A DNA stretch of 64,000 nucleotides from Ruminococcus sp. YRD2003 (lineage in GTDB: Bacteria; Bacillota; Clostridia; Oscillospirales; Ruminococcaceae), in NCBI GenBank assembly GCA_900109435.1, contig FNZT01000004.1, positions 219,540-283,539 of the forward strand, in the 5' to 3' direction. The stretch's first letter is position 1. The number at the start of each line of letters is the position of its first letter. Below are positions 39,862 through 48,111 of the stretch, in pieces. A program made the translations under genes and the position numbers. Under the pieces are notes generated by a model that did not search any database, was not told where the DNA came from, and worked only from the letters and a program-made list of their open reading frames with translations.

Positions 39862-42492
39862 CTATTGAGTAAGGTATTCCTTCAGCGTCTTGGTGCCTCC
39901 CGTGGACAGATACGAGTAGTATGCAAGTACTATCGAAGCATCCTTGGCGTTCACTGCGCCGTCGAAATTCACATCGGCTGCGAGTTTCTGCGACTCCGTA
40001 AGTTTCGGGGTATTGCCTGTGGAGTAAGCTGCATACGCTTTGAGTATCTCTGTGGCATCCTTGGAGTTTACTGATTTATCACGGTTCACGTCGCCGAGGT
40101 CGTAATCGGCGGGCTTTATGGGCTCGTCGGTGGTCACGGGAGTTGTGCTCGTGGTGACTGCTGTTGTGACGGTAGTGTCGGAAGTCGTGTTCGTGACAGA
40201 GGTCGTAGTGGGTAAGGGTTTATCGTTTACATAAACCTTTATCTGGGCAGTCGTTGACACATAGTCATTGATACGAACGTTGTAATTTCCGTACTGGACC
40301 GTGATGTCGCGCTCGCCTGCCAGATTGCTGTTGAAGCCCCAGTAGCTGAATAAGTTGTTGTCGGCTACACTATAAGGCTCACCGTCGTTTTCAACGTATT
40401 CATTGCCGTACCTGTCCCATACCGTAACAAGTATCGTCAGACCCGAAAGGTCGAGCTGCTCGCCCCATTCGTAAACAGTTTTTGTGGGATAGCTTATAAC
40501 CTGAAGCCTGACACCCGCTTGGGTAGTAGTTGTGGACTGTGCGGTAGTTGTCGTAGTAGTTTCGGCTGTAGTCGTAGCTGTAGTAGTCGTTGTGGTGGTA
40601 GTAGTGTTAGTTGTCGACGTAGTCTCCGGCGGGAGCACATATACGGAGAAGGTCTCGCTGTCTGTCAGAAGCTTCATTTCCGAGTTGTACTTCTTGTATG
40701 TCACGGTGATGATGTGCTCTCCGGGTTCGGTACTGTCAAAACCTGTTATCTGAAAGCGGGAGATGTAGTCGGAGACGTCATAGGCATTGCCGTAATTGTC
40801 GGCATACTCGTCGCCGTATCCGTCAACGACCCACGTCTTGACTGCCAGTCCCGTGATATCGAGACTTTCGTTCATATTGTACACGGTTTTGGTCGGGTAG
40901 TTGACTATCTGCATACGCACGCTCCTGTCGGCGGGAGCAGTAGTTGTCGTGGAGACAGGCGGCTCGGTAGCAGGCGGTTCAGTGGTAGTTGCGGGCTTCT
41001 CAACGAAGGATATCTTGACCTTTTCGCTGATAACGCAGTCCTGCTCGCGGATAGTCAGGTACGCCGTACCCGCGGCAAGGGCAGTAATGTAAATTATTCC
41101 GCGTGATTCGTTAAATCTGTATGAGACGTTGTCGGAAACATCGGTCACATATACGCCCGAGCATTCGTAGGTGTCGGAGTTATACACGTATATCGCGCGC
41201 TTTTCACCGACATACAGCGGCGAATCATCGTAGTCGAGGATAGTGTAATTGTCCTGCTTGACCGTTGTGGTAGTTATCGGCTCGGTCGTTGTAGTAGTAG
41301 TGACAGTTGTAGTTGTAGTTGTAGTTGTAGTAGTTGTTGTCGTGGTCGTAGTAGTGGTTGTAGTAGTTGTAGTAGTGGTGGTAGCAGCGGTTGGCGTAGT
41401 CGTGACGGAGCTCGCCGATACCGCGGTAAATGTAAGATTGAACTGCTTCGCATACATCTCCGGAGAGTATATACCGTAGCTATGTCCTTCTATCGAATAG
41501 ACACCATCAGCATATCCCCTGATGGGAGCTTGAATGGTGTGGCTCTTGGTGCCGGTGCCGTATTCGTATATCTGACACTTGGAATTGAGTATGGTCACAT
41601 AATCAAGCGCTGAACAGCCTTCAAACGCCGACGAGCCGATGAAGGATATCGACTTCGGAAGAACTATGCTCCTGAGCGAAGTGCAGCCCTGAAATGCGCA
41701 CGCCTCTATCCTTTCGAGGCCGTTTGCGACTTCGACCCATTGCAGACGTTTGGAGAATATGAGTGCATTCTCGCCGAGGCTCTTGACTGTGGACGGTATG
41801 TACAGAAAGGCGAGATTCGGAAGGTCAGCCTTGTAGGATTCATAGCCGCTGAGTCCGAAATCGCCGACCTTGGTTATGCCCTCGCCTATAATGATACCCC
41901 TTATCTGGTCGCGGTACTTTGTTGCCCACTTGGACGGCGTAGAAGCGTCGTGCTTGGGAATAGACCCCGTCCCCGTGAAAGTGAGTATACCGTACTTATC
42001 TATGGCCCATGTAGTGAATGCGCCCGATTTCTCGGAGTAAACAGGGGTATTGTCATACTTGCCGAGCGATGTGAACTTGTTCCCGCGCTCTTTCGCCCAT
42101 AGAGCAGCCGTGCTCTTTTCATAGCCCTCTATCGTTATGCTCTTGGAGAGCGAGCCGTCGAACAGACAGGCGGGGTGGAGTATCTTAACGCTTGACACTC
42201 CCGAAGGTATGGCTGCGCTGCTGAGATAGGATATCCCGTCTTCTGCGACTACCTGCGATACGCTGCTGCCCGACCACGGATATGTACCGCTCTTGACCTC
42301 GCCGCTTCCCGAGAGAGTGAGCGTTCCGCCCGACACCTCCCAGTTTATGCCGTTATAGCTGCCCGAATCGGCAGCATAGGATATTATCGGTGTCTCAAAA
42401 AGTGCGAGTTTTCCGTCGCTTGTCGGCATACACACTGCCGACAGGCACATTACGCCGGCAGCTGCCGCTGCGGCTAATCTCTTAAAATTCAT
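39862..42492 (-). CDS. secreted LRR protein with Ig-like modules and type I dockerin
   Basis: 876 residues. Signal peptide (1-33), an N-terminal beta region (NGINWEVSGGTLTLSGSG), a few BspA-type LRRs (about 197-300), a run of roughly 35 threonines (about 364-409), a bacterial-Ig-like region, two copies of a beta-sandwich module beginning PTKTVYxxxExLDLxGL (near 524 and 660) separated by Thr linkers, and a C-terminal dockerin (about 794-876; DVNRDKSVNSKDATEIL and DVNFDGAVNAKDASIVL calcium loops). It would be displayed through a cohesin rather than a membrane anchor. GGGAGGG precedes ATG 42492; the frame continues upstream through the promoter. Confidence 0.9.
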   Translation of the reverse strand: MNFKRLAAAAAAGVMCLSAVCMPTSDGKLALFETPIISYAADSGSYNGINWEVSGGTLTLSGSGEVKSGTYPWSGSSVSQVVAEDGISYLSSAAIPSGVSSVKILHPACLFDGSLSKSITIEGYEKSTAALWAKERGNKFTSLGKYDNTPVYSEKSGAFTTWAIDKYGILTFTGTGSIPKHDASTPSKWATKYRDQIRGIIIGEGITKVGDFGLSGYESYKADLPNLAFLYIPSTVKSLGENALIFSKRLQWVEVANGLERIEACAFQGCTSLRSIVLPKSISFIGSSAFEGCSALDYVTILNSKCQIYEYGTGTKSHTIQAPIRGYADGVYSIEGHSYGIYSPEMYAKQFNLTFTAVSASSVTTTPTAATTTTTTTTTTTTTTTTTTTTTTTTTTVTTTTTTEPITTTTVKQDNYTILDYDDSPLYVGEKRAIYVYNSDTYECSGVYVTDVSDNVSYRFNESRGIIYITALAAGTAYLTIREQDCVISEKVKISFVEKPATTTEPPATEPPVSTTTTAPADRSVRMQIVNYPTKTVYNMNESLDITGLAVKTWVVDGYGDEYADNYGNAYDVSDYISRFQITGFDSTEPGEHIITVTYKKYNSEMKLLTDSETFSVYVLPPETTSTTNTTTTTTTTTATTTAETTTTTTAQSTTTTQAGVRLQVISYPTKTVYEWGEQLDLSGLTILVTVWDRYGNEYVENDGEPYSVADNNLFSYWGFNSNLAGERDITVQYGNYNVRINDYVSTTAQIKVYVNDKPLPTTTSVTNTTSDTTVTTAVTTSTTPVTTDEPIKPADYDLGDVNRDKSVNSKDATEILKAYAAYSTGNTPKLTESQKLAADVNFDGAVNAKDASIVLAYYSYLSTGGTKTLKEYLTQ
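41264..41400 (-). repeat. poly-threonine-encoding triplet repeat
   Basis: A low-complexity tract of ACN threonine codons within the LRR-dockerin gene, including four perfect copies of the hexamer GTTGTA (plus strand) at 41306-41329. Slippage here would change linker length in steps of codons or shift frame. Confidence 0.7.
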
Positions 42493-42573
42493 CTCTGATT
42501 CCCTCCCATGATCTTTGCACCCGAATGCCAAGCGGGCGTACAGCTGTAATAGGATAGCTGTAAAATCACTACT

Positions 42574-42602
42574 ATTATAGCATATTGTATAAAAAAATAC
42601 AA
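42574..42602 (-). promoter_or_regulatory. promoter of the LRR-dockerin gene
   Basis: Minus strand TTGTAT (42597-42602), 17 bases, TATAAT (42574-42579). A 7-bp inverted repeat TACAGCT/AGCTGTA (42539-42562) lies in the leader. Confidence 0.65.
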
Positions 42603-42779
42603 CGGTCAGTGCAGAAAATTTACAGCTTGTTTTATGGCTAATCTGCACAAAAGCGCCCCGAAGTCCTATCAAAACATCTGCGGAGGCTGCGGCATATAAT
42701 ATAACGCGGTTGTATAAAGCAGCCGCAGTGAGGGATAATAATGTCAGAAACAAAAATCATTCCATAGGAGATAAATGCT

Positions 42780-43127
42780 ATGTCAGTAAAAAGAGGAGAA
42801 ATATACTACGCCGACCTCAGTCCCGTCGTCGGCTCGGAGCAGGGCGGAGTCCGACCCGTACTTATAGTCCAGAACGATGTCGGCAACCGCCACAGCCCCA
42901 CAGTCATCGCGGCGGCTATCACCAGCCAGCGCGACAAGAACCGTCTGCCCACCCATATTGAAGTTCAGGCAGACAAGTGCGGACTCGCCAAGGACAGCAT
43001 CGTCCTGCTCGAGCAGATACGCACCATAGACAAGAAACGCCTGAAGGACAAAATGGGAGAGCTTGACCTGCGCTCTATGGATAAGGTCAATACTGCTCTT
43101 TCTATCAGCTTCGGGCTGGAGATATGA
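42780..43127 (+). CDS. MazF/PemK-type endoribonuclease toxin without adjacent antitoxin
   Basis: 115 residues, full-length MazF fold: [30 protein letters not shown] (conserved N-terminal strands with the catalytic Arg), AAITS (Thr region) and [14 protein letters not shown]. Such toxins cleave specific sites in mRNA. Ribosome-binding site AGGAG 9 bases before ATG 42780. The gene before it is divergent and the gene after it is a CPBP protease, so no MazE-like antitoxin is adjacent; a -10-like TATAAT (42695-42700) lacks a clear -35. It could be controlled by an unlinked antitoxin, as an NdoA homologue. Confidence 0.92.
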   Translation: MSVKRGEIYYADLSPVVGSEQGGVRPVLIVQNDVGNRHSPTVIAAAITSQRDKNRLPTHIEVQADKCGLAKDSIVLLEQIRTIDKKRLKDKMGELDLRSMDKVNTALSISFGLEI

Positions 43128-43131
43128 CAGC

Positions 43132-43156
43132 GGGCGCCCGAGTCGGCGCCTCTACA
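43132..43156. repeat. GC palindrome with CTACA tail
   Basis: GGCGCC (43133-43138) and GGCGCC (43145-43150) form a stem, followed by TCTACA. Another member of the intergenic palindrome family. Confidence 0.5.
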
Positions 43157-43169
43157 TAATGTTATTTGC

Positions 43170-43198
43170 ATTGACAAGTCTGTGTGAATATGTTATCA
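43170..43198 (+). promoter_or_regulatory. sigma-A promoter of the CPBP protease gene
   Basis: TTGACA (43170-43175), 17 bases, TATCAT (43193-43198). Confidence 0.8.
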
Positions 43199-43229
43199 TA
43201 TAACTACACTGTTAAAAAGGGTGATGATA

Positions 43230-44279
43230 TTGGATAACAACGGATACACGAATAATGGTCAGCCCGTCGGAGCGCCTGTACAGCCCCCGCCTCCGAGAGC
43301 TCTCTCGCCCGAGGTAGCTCAGCGTAAAGCCTTCAAGGGCAAGGTCGAGTATATGGGCTGCGGACTGCTGATATATACCTTCATCATTTATGCTGTATAC
43401 ATAGCAGATTTGTTCGGACATTATATATACTATGCTTTCAAGGCTACCTCCAAGGATAACTACATGGAGCTTGTCGAGGCGTATGCCGAAAAAATGCTCG
43501 AAAAAGCAGGCTCTATGATAGTGGGAGTCGTTATCGGCGTGGCGTTCCTGATACTCTTCTTCATCAAAGCACTGCCGCTGAAAAAGATATTCGCGCACCA
43601 CGGAAAGATGACCTTCTCGAAGCTGATAATGCTGATCTGTGTACTGATGAGCTGTCAGCTCATATTCACCTTCATAGACGAAGGCGTGGAGTGGCTGCTG
43701 AATCAGGTGGGTTTATCGCTTCAGCAGGCGATAGAGATGTCTCAGGCAGGCAGTACGACGGTATCAATGTTCCTCTATGCAAGCATATTGGGTCCGATAG
43801 CAGAAGAGATAGTCTACCGCGGATTCGTTATGCACACCTTCGAGAGAGCGGGCTGCGGAAAGTTCTGTTCGATACTTGTTTCGGCAATACTCTTCGGTAT
43901 CATGCACGCCAATCCCACACAGTCGGTATTCGCCATATATGTCGGCGTGGTGTTCGGCTATGCGGCTATGGAGTTCGGGCTCGGCTGGTCTATCGCTCTC
44001 CATATAATCAACAACCTCCTGTTTGGAGATGTACTGACATTTATCGCCAACAAACTGCCCGAAACAGCGGCGGAAGTGCTCGAATGGGGCGTGCTCATCG
44101 TGATGTTCATCGCGGGAGCTGCCGTACTCGTCATCAAAAGAAAGAATATTGTCTCTTACATCCGCGAAAACAATCCGCCTGTCAAGCACTACAGCTACAT
44201 TTTCACCTGTATATCCATTCTCGCATTCATTGTGCTGAATATTCTGCTTGCTCTGTCAACTGTTCAGAAACTGAAATAA
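43230..44279 (+). CDS. CPBP-family intramembrane protease
   Basis: About 349 residues with eight or so transmembrane helices. Catalytic motifs of the CPBP (Abi/CAAX-protease) family: GPIAEEIVYRGF (paired Glu and Arg), FGIMHANP (His) and HIINN. The N-terminus is a Pro/Gly/Asn-rich cytoplasmic stretch. I favour TTG 43230 (spaced four bases from AAGGGTGAT) over GTG 43221 or ATG 43224. Substrate unknown; family members include bacteriocin-immunity and prenyl-protein proteases. Confidence 0.88.
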   Translation: MDNNGYTNNGQPVGAPVQPPPPRALSPEVAQRKAFKGKVEYMGCGLLIYTFIIYAVYIADLFGHYIYYAFKATSKDNYMELVEAYAEKMLEKAGSMIVGVVIGVAFLILFFIKALPLKKIFAHHGKMTFSKLIMLICVLMSCQLIFTFIDEGVEWLLNQVGLSLQQAIEMSQAGSTTVSMFLYASILGPIAEEIVYRGFVMHTFERAGCGKFCSILVSAILFGIMHANPTQSVFAIYVGVVFGYAAMEFGLGWSIALHIINNLLFGDVLTFIANKLPETAAEVLEWGVLIVMFIAGAAVLVIKRKNIVSYIRENNPPVKHYSYIFTCISILAFIVLNILLALSTVQKLK

Positions 44280-44287
44280 TGAATAAT

Positions 44288-44330
44288 CGCCTCCGAAGGG
44301 GATACAATAATCCCGAACGGAGGCGTTTTT
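44288..44330 (+). promoter_or_regulatory. hairpin with U tract that hides the spoVAD ribosome-binding site
   Basis: CGCCTCCG (44288-44295) pairs with CGGAGGCG (44318-44325), closed further by GGGAT/ATCCC, and is followed by TTTTT and at once by the spoVAD ATG (44331). It can act as a terminator for the CPBP transcript. The only Shine-Dalgarno for spoVAD (GGAGG, 44319-44323) is in its 3' arm. A possible -10 (GATACAATA, 44301-44309) with TGAATA at 44280-44285 lies so that a transcript from about 44314 would lack the 5' arm and expose the GGAGG. Confidence 0.6.
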
Positions 44331-45353
44331 ATGTCAGAATTACTTTCGCGGGGAGCGTTTAGGCTCGGCGCACCCGTACACATCGAGAGCCATGCCGCTG
44401 TTGTAGGCGATAAGGAGGGGCGGGGACCCCTCGGCAAGTGCTTCGACGAGATAATCAGCGACAGTCACTTCGGACGCAGCACGTGGGAGCAGGCAGAAAG
44501 CCGCTTTCAGCTCGAGGCGGTCAGTCTCGCGGTAAAAAAAGCGGGGCTCATAAAGGAAGATATCGACTCGATATGCTCGGGCGACCTGATCAATCAGTGT
44601 ACGGGCTCGTCATACGGGCTGCGTGAGCTCGGCATACCGTTTCTCGGTATCTACGGAGCGTGCTCGACTATGGCGGAAGGTATGCTCATTTCCTCGGTGC
44701 TCGTGGACAGCGGTGTCTCGCGCCGCGCTGCCGCTGTGACCTCGTCTCACTTTTCCACGGCGGAAAGGCAGTTTCGCGCGCCGCTCTCATACGGCGGGCA
44801 GAGGACACCTACCTCGCAGTGGACGTGTACCGCCTCGGGAGCGGTCATCCTCTCCCGCGATAAAGGCAGGGCGGCTGTCGTCGGGGGTTGTATCGGACGC
44901 ATCGCAGACATGGGTATCAGCGACATCACCAATATGGGCAGCGCCATGGCTCCTGCGGCAGCGACTACGATAAAGCGCTATCTCGACGCGACGGGTACTG
45001 TCCCCGAGGATTATGACTACATCGTCACAGGCGACCTCGGCAAGGTCGGAAGCACGCTCGTCCGCGAATTCCTGCACAAGCAGGGAGTCGACATCTCCAA
45101 GCAGCACCGAGACTGCGGTGAACTCATCTTCGATAACGCCAGGCAGGATACTCACTGCGGCGGGTCGGGCTGCGGGTGCAGTGCAAGCGTGCTGTGCGGA
45201 CTGTTCCTGCCCATGCTCGAGGAGGGCAGGATAGAGAATATGCTCTTTGCGGCGACGGGCGCGCTGATGTCCACGATGTCCCTACAGCAGGGCGAGAGCA
45301 TCCCGGCTATCTCACACCTTGTCCACATTCAGCGAGTAAAGGAGCAATCATGA
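44331..45353 (+). CDS. spoVAD: stage V sporulation protein AD
   Basis: 340-residue thiolase-fold protein of the SpoVA dipicolinic-acid channel, used to load and release DPA in spores. Characteristic segments: ESHAAVVGDKEGRGPLGKCFDE, CSTMAEGMLISSVLVDSG, TSSHFSTAERQFR and ITNMGSAMAPAAATTI. The only good ribosome-binding site is the GGAGG in the hairpin just upstream. The gene overlaps spoVAE by four bases. SpoVAC, the membrane channel subunit normally before spoVAD, is missing from this position. Confidence 0.95.
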   Translation: MSELLSRGAFRLGAPVHIESHAAVVGDKEGRGPLGKCFDEIISDSHFGRSTWEQAESRFQLEAVSLAVKKAGLIKEDIDSICSGDLINQCTGSSYGLRELGIPFLGIYGACSTMAEGMLISSVLVDSGVSRRAAAVTSSHFSTAERQFRAPLSYGGQRTPTSQWTCTASGAVILSRDKGRAAVVGGCIGRIADMGISDITNMGSAMAPAAATTIKRYLDATGTVPEDYDYIVTGDLGKVGSTLVREFLHKQGVDISKQHRDCGELIFDNARQDTHCGGSGCGCSASVLCGLFLPMLEEGRIENMLFAATGALMSTMSLQQGESIPAISHLVHIQRVKEQS

Positions 45354-45709
45354 CCGAAATAATCAAGGCTTTCATCGTAGGCGGCGCTATCTGCGCCATT
45401 GGGCAGCTTTTCATCGACTTCACCAAGCTGACGCCCGCACGCATTCTCACGGGCTACGTCGTCGCGGGGGTGGTGCTGTCAGCACTCGGGCTGTACCGTC
45501 CGCTCGCCGACTTCGCAGGGGCAGGGGCTTCCGTACCGCTGACAGGCTTCGGACACGCGCTTGCCGAGGGCATGAAAAAAGCCGTCGACGAGAACGGCTT
45601 TGCGGGAGTTTTCACGGGCGAGCTCACCGCTGCTGCGGGAGGCATAGCGGCGGCTCTGCTTGCCGGTCTGACGGCTTCACTCGTGTTCAGACAGAGGGAT
45701 AAGGTGTGA
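45350..45709 (+). CDS. spoVAE: stage V sporulation protein AE (AEb)
   Basis: 119-residue membrane protein with three to four helices: IKAFIVGGAICAIGQLFIDFTKLTPARILTGYVVAGV is typical of SpoVAEb. ATG 45350 overlaps the spoVAD stop (ATGA) and has AAAGGAG upstream. It forms part of the DPA channel with SpoVAC; no spoVAC copy is present in this window. Confidence 0.93.
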   Translation: MTEIIKAFIVGGAICAIGQLFIDFTKLTPARILTGYVVAGVVLSALGLYRPLADFAGAGASVPLTGFGHALAEGMKKAVDENGFAGVFTGELTAAAGGIAAALLAGLTASLVFRQRDKV

Positions 45710-45713
45710 GTGA

Positions 45714-45739
45714 GGGGGCGGCAACATTCCGCCCCCTTT
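45714..45739 (+). terminator. terminator of the spoVA pair
   Basis: GGGGGCGG (45714-45721), 7-base loop, CCGCCCCC (45729-45736), then TTTC. The 55 bases after it hold a TATAAT (45744-45749) without a clear -35; the asnB promoter is uncertain. Confidence 0.7.
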
Positions 45740-45800
45740 CGCATATAATGTACCGTATCATTACGGCGTGCCGTATGCCGTGAAGCGGTGGAGTACCATT

Positions 45801-47621
45801 ATGTGCGGAATTGCGGGAATTATCAGCTTTAAGGAAGATATGCGCGCGGAGCTTGAAACGTGCAAAAAAATGCAGACTGCGCTTCTCCGCCGCGGTCCCG
45901 ACCAGCGCGGAGTATACCTTTCGCAGGAGGCTGCCCTCGTCCATACAAGACTCTCCGTCATTGACATATCAGGCGGTCGGCAGCCCATGACCGTCACCGC
46001 TGACGGGCGCGAGTACACGATAGTCTACAACGGCGAGCTCTACAACACCGCCGAGCTCCGCCGCGAGCTCGGCTGCGAGTTCGCGACCCGTTCCGATACC
46101 GAGGTCGTCCTGCGCAGTTATATTGCGTGGGGAGAGCACTGTGTGGAGCGATTCAACGGGATTTTTGCCTTCGCGGTCTACGAGCCTGCCGAGCATCGTG
46201 TTTTCTTTGCGCGTGACAGGATAGGCGTGAAGCCGCTCTTCTATTACGAGACTGATGATAAGCTCATTTTCGCCTCAGAGCTGTCCGCGCTCCTCGAGAA
46301 CCCTGATATCCCGCATGAGATAGACGAATACGGTGCGGCAGAGCTCCTGCTCATGGCGCCTTCACGGACGCAGGGCTGCGGCGTGATACGTGGCATGAAG
46401 GAGCTGAAAAGCGGTGAATGCGGCTATTATTCGGCGGATGGACTCAGGCTCCGCACCTACTGGAGACTCCGTGCCTATGAGCTCAATGAGACCTTTGAGC
46501 AGACCGCCGAGCACACCCGCGAGCTCGTGCTCGACGCGATAAGGCGGCAGCTTGTGTCCGATGTGCCTGTCTGCACCTTCCTTTCGGGAGGTCTGGATTC
46601 GAGCCTTATCTCGTCGGTCGCGGCGGCGGAGCTGAAGAAGCAGGGCAAGCGCCTCGACACGTTCTCGGTGGACTACCGCGACAACGACAAATACTTCCAA
46701 AAGAGCCACTTTCAGCCGAACAGCGACAATGAATACATCAACATAATGGCGGAATACCTCGGCTCGGAGCACCATTGGGTGGTGGTCGACACGCCTGAGC
46801 TCGTCGGTGAGCTCGAAGCCGCAGTCGATGCTCGCGGTCTGCCTGCTATGGCAGATGTGGACGCGTCTATGCTTTTGCTATGCCGCGAGATAAAAAAGGC
46901 GGGTACTGTAGCGCTCTCGGGCGAGTGTGCCGACGAGCTCTTCGGCGGCTATCCGTGGTACCGCGACAAGGATATCCGCGAGACAGACGGCTTCCCGTGG
47001 GCACAGAGCACCGCCTACCGCAGCCGTTTCATGTGCGAGAGGTACGCGCGGCTCATCGACGCGGACGAGTACGTTTACTCTGCATACCGACGCACCGCCG
47101 ACAGCGCAGAGAGGCTCGATACGGACAGCCCGCTCGAGAGGCGTATGCGAGAGATGACGGAGCTCAACTTCCGCTGGTTCATGCAGAATTTGCTCGACCG
47201 CAAGGACAGGATGTCGATGTACAGCGGATTGGAGGTGCGCGTGCCGTTCTGCGACCATCGTATCGCAGAGTATATGTACAACGTGAAGTGGGAGTACAAG
47301 GACTACATGGGGCGCGAGAAGGGGCTGCTCCGCGAGGCGATGAGTGAGTGGCTGCCCGAGAGCGTGCTCTGGCGAAAAAAGAGCCCCTATCCGAAGACGC
47401 ACAATCCTGCCTTCCTTGCAGCTGTGACGGAGCGGCTCAGGGCGATACTTGCCGAGGATACACCGCTCACGGAGCTCGTCCGCCGCGAGGAGCTCGAGCG
47501 CCTGCTGAGGCATGAAGACAGGGTGCAGTGGTACGGACAGCTGATGAATCTGCCGCAGACCATAGCCTATTTTGTGCAGCTTGACTACTGGCTGAAACGG
47601 TACGGGATAAGACTTGTCTGA
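45801..47621 (+). CDS. asnB: asparagine synthase, glutamine-hydrolysing
   Basis: 606 residues making asparagine from aspartate, ATP and glutamine. N-terminal glutaminase domain with Cys2 as nucleophile (MCGIAG), RGPDQRG, YNGELYN and the ARDRIGVKPLFY segment; C-terminal synthetase domain with the PP-loop SGGLDSS (262-268) and SGECADELFGGYPWY. ATG 45801 places Cys at position 2 as required; the frame extends 11 codons upstream. It could also amidate a cell-envelope substrate, since AsnB paralogues amidate peptidoglycan in some Firmicutes, but nothing in the sequence decides this. Confidence 0.93.
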   Translation: MCGIAGIISFKEDMRAELETCKKMQTALLRRGPDQRGVYLSQEAALVHTRLSVIDISGGRQPMTVTADGREYTIVYNGELYNTAELRRELGCEFATRSDTEVVLRSYIAWGEHCVERFNGIFAFAVYEPAEHRVFFARDRIGVKPLFYYETDDKLIFASELSALLENPDIPHEIDEYGAAELLLMAPSRTQGCGVIRGMKELKSGECGYYSADGLRLRTYWRLRAYELNETFEQTAEHTRELVLDAIRRQLVSDVPVCTFLSGGLDSSLISSVAAAELKKQGKRLDTFSVDYRDNDKYFQKSHFQPNSDNEYINIMAEYLGSEHHWVVVDTPELVGELEAAVDARGLPAMADVDASMLLLCREIKKAGTVALSGECADELFGGYPWYRDKDIRETDGFPWAQSTAYRSRFMCERYARLIDADEYVYSAYRRTADSAERLDTDSPLERRMREMTELNFRWFMQNLLDRKDRMSMYSGLEVRVPFCDHRIAEYMYNVKWEYKDYMGREKGLLREAMSEWLPESVLWRKKSPYPKTHNPAFLAAVTERLRAILAEDTPLTELVRREELERLLRHEDRVQWYGQLMNLPQTIAYFVQLDYWLKRYGIRLV

Positions 47622-47629
47622 GCGAATCG

Positions 47630-47654
47630 GAGCCGCCGATAATTTCGGCGGCTC
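47630..47654 (+). terminator. hairpin after asnB
   Basis: GAGCCGCCGA (47630-47639), 5-base loop, TCGGCGGCTC (47645-47654). Strong stem without a U tract. Confidence 0.6.
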
Positions 47655-47821
47655 AGCCCATATTATAATAGTATCGAGTTATAATGGAATTATATTTACT
47701 ATTTAGCGCGGCGCTGACAGTCTTTTATGTACTTTATCAGTGCAAAATGACGAATTACAAGTTAATCGTTTTGCTATAGTTTACAATTATATAAAAAAAT
47801 CTGAAAATCCGAGATTTTATG

Positions 47822-47903
47822 TTGCAATTTAAGTTGTGTTGTGATATAATATTTGTGTAAGTTAAACAACGTGCAGCATGGGTACAACAATGCTGCGTTT
47901 TGT
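47822..47903 (+). promoter_or_regulatory. promoter followed by a short terminator-like hairpin upstream of the pilus locus
   Basis: TTGCAA (47822-47827), 17 bases, TATAAT (47845-47850). About 20 bases after the predicted transcript start, GCAGCAT (47873-47879) pairs with ATGCTGC (47890-47896), followed by GTTTTGTTC. This would give a small RNA of some 45 nt or an attenuated leader. The rest of the 490-base gap 47622-48111 is A/T-rich with the second promoter below. Confidence 0.5.
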
Positions 47904-48022
47904 TCTGCCTTGAGATTGTTTTTTGTAGAATAATCGTACTATGCCCTGACGAATATTACGAATGGTATAATTGTTGGTGAATATTAATAAAAACCGATTG
48001 ATTATTTATGGCAAAAAAACGA

Positions 48023-48051
48023 TTGAAAAATAACTGTTTAAATGGTATAAT
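48023..48051 (+). promoter_or_regulatory. promoter of the pilC operon, with duplicated extended -10
   Basis: TTGAAA (48023-48028), 17 bases, TATAAT (48046-48051) with an extended TGG before the -10. The 15-base string AATGGTATAATTGTT occurs here (48041-48055) and at 47961-47975, so two tandem start sites are possible. Confidence 0.75.
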
Positions 48052-48111
48052 TGTTATTATTAGGGCAGTATGGATTGTTCCGGCTTAATCAAAAACTATG
48101 GAGGTGGTTGT

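Noticed and set aside
41249-41479. ORF encoding a poly-valine protein
   Set aside because: It is the complement of the poly-threonine tract of the LRR-dockerin gene and has no independent signals.
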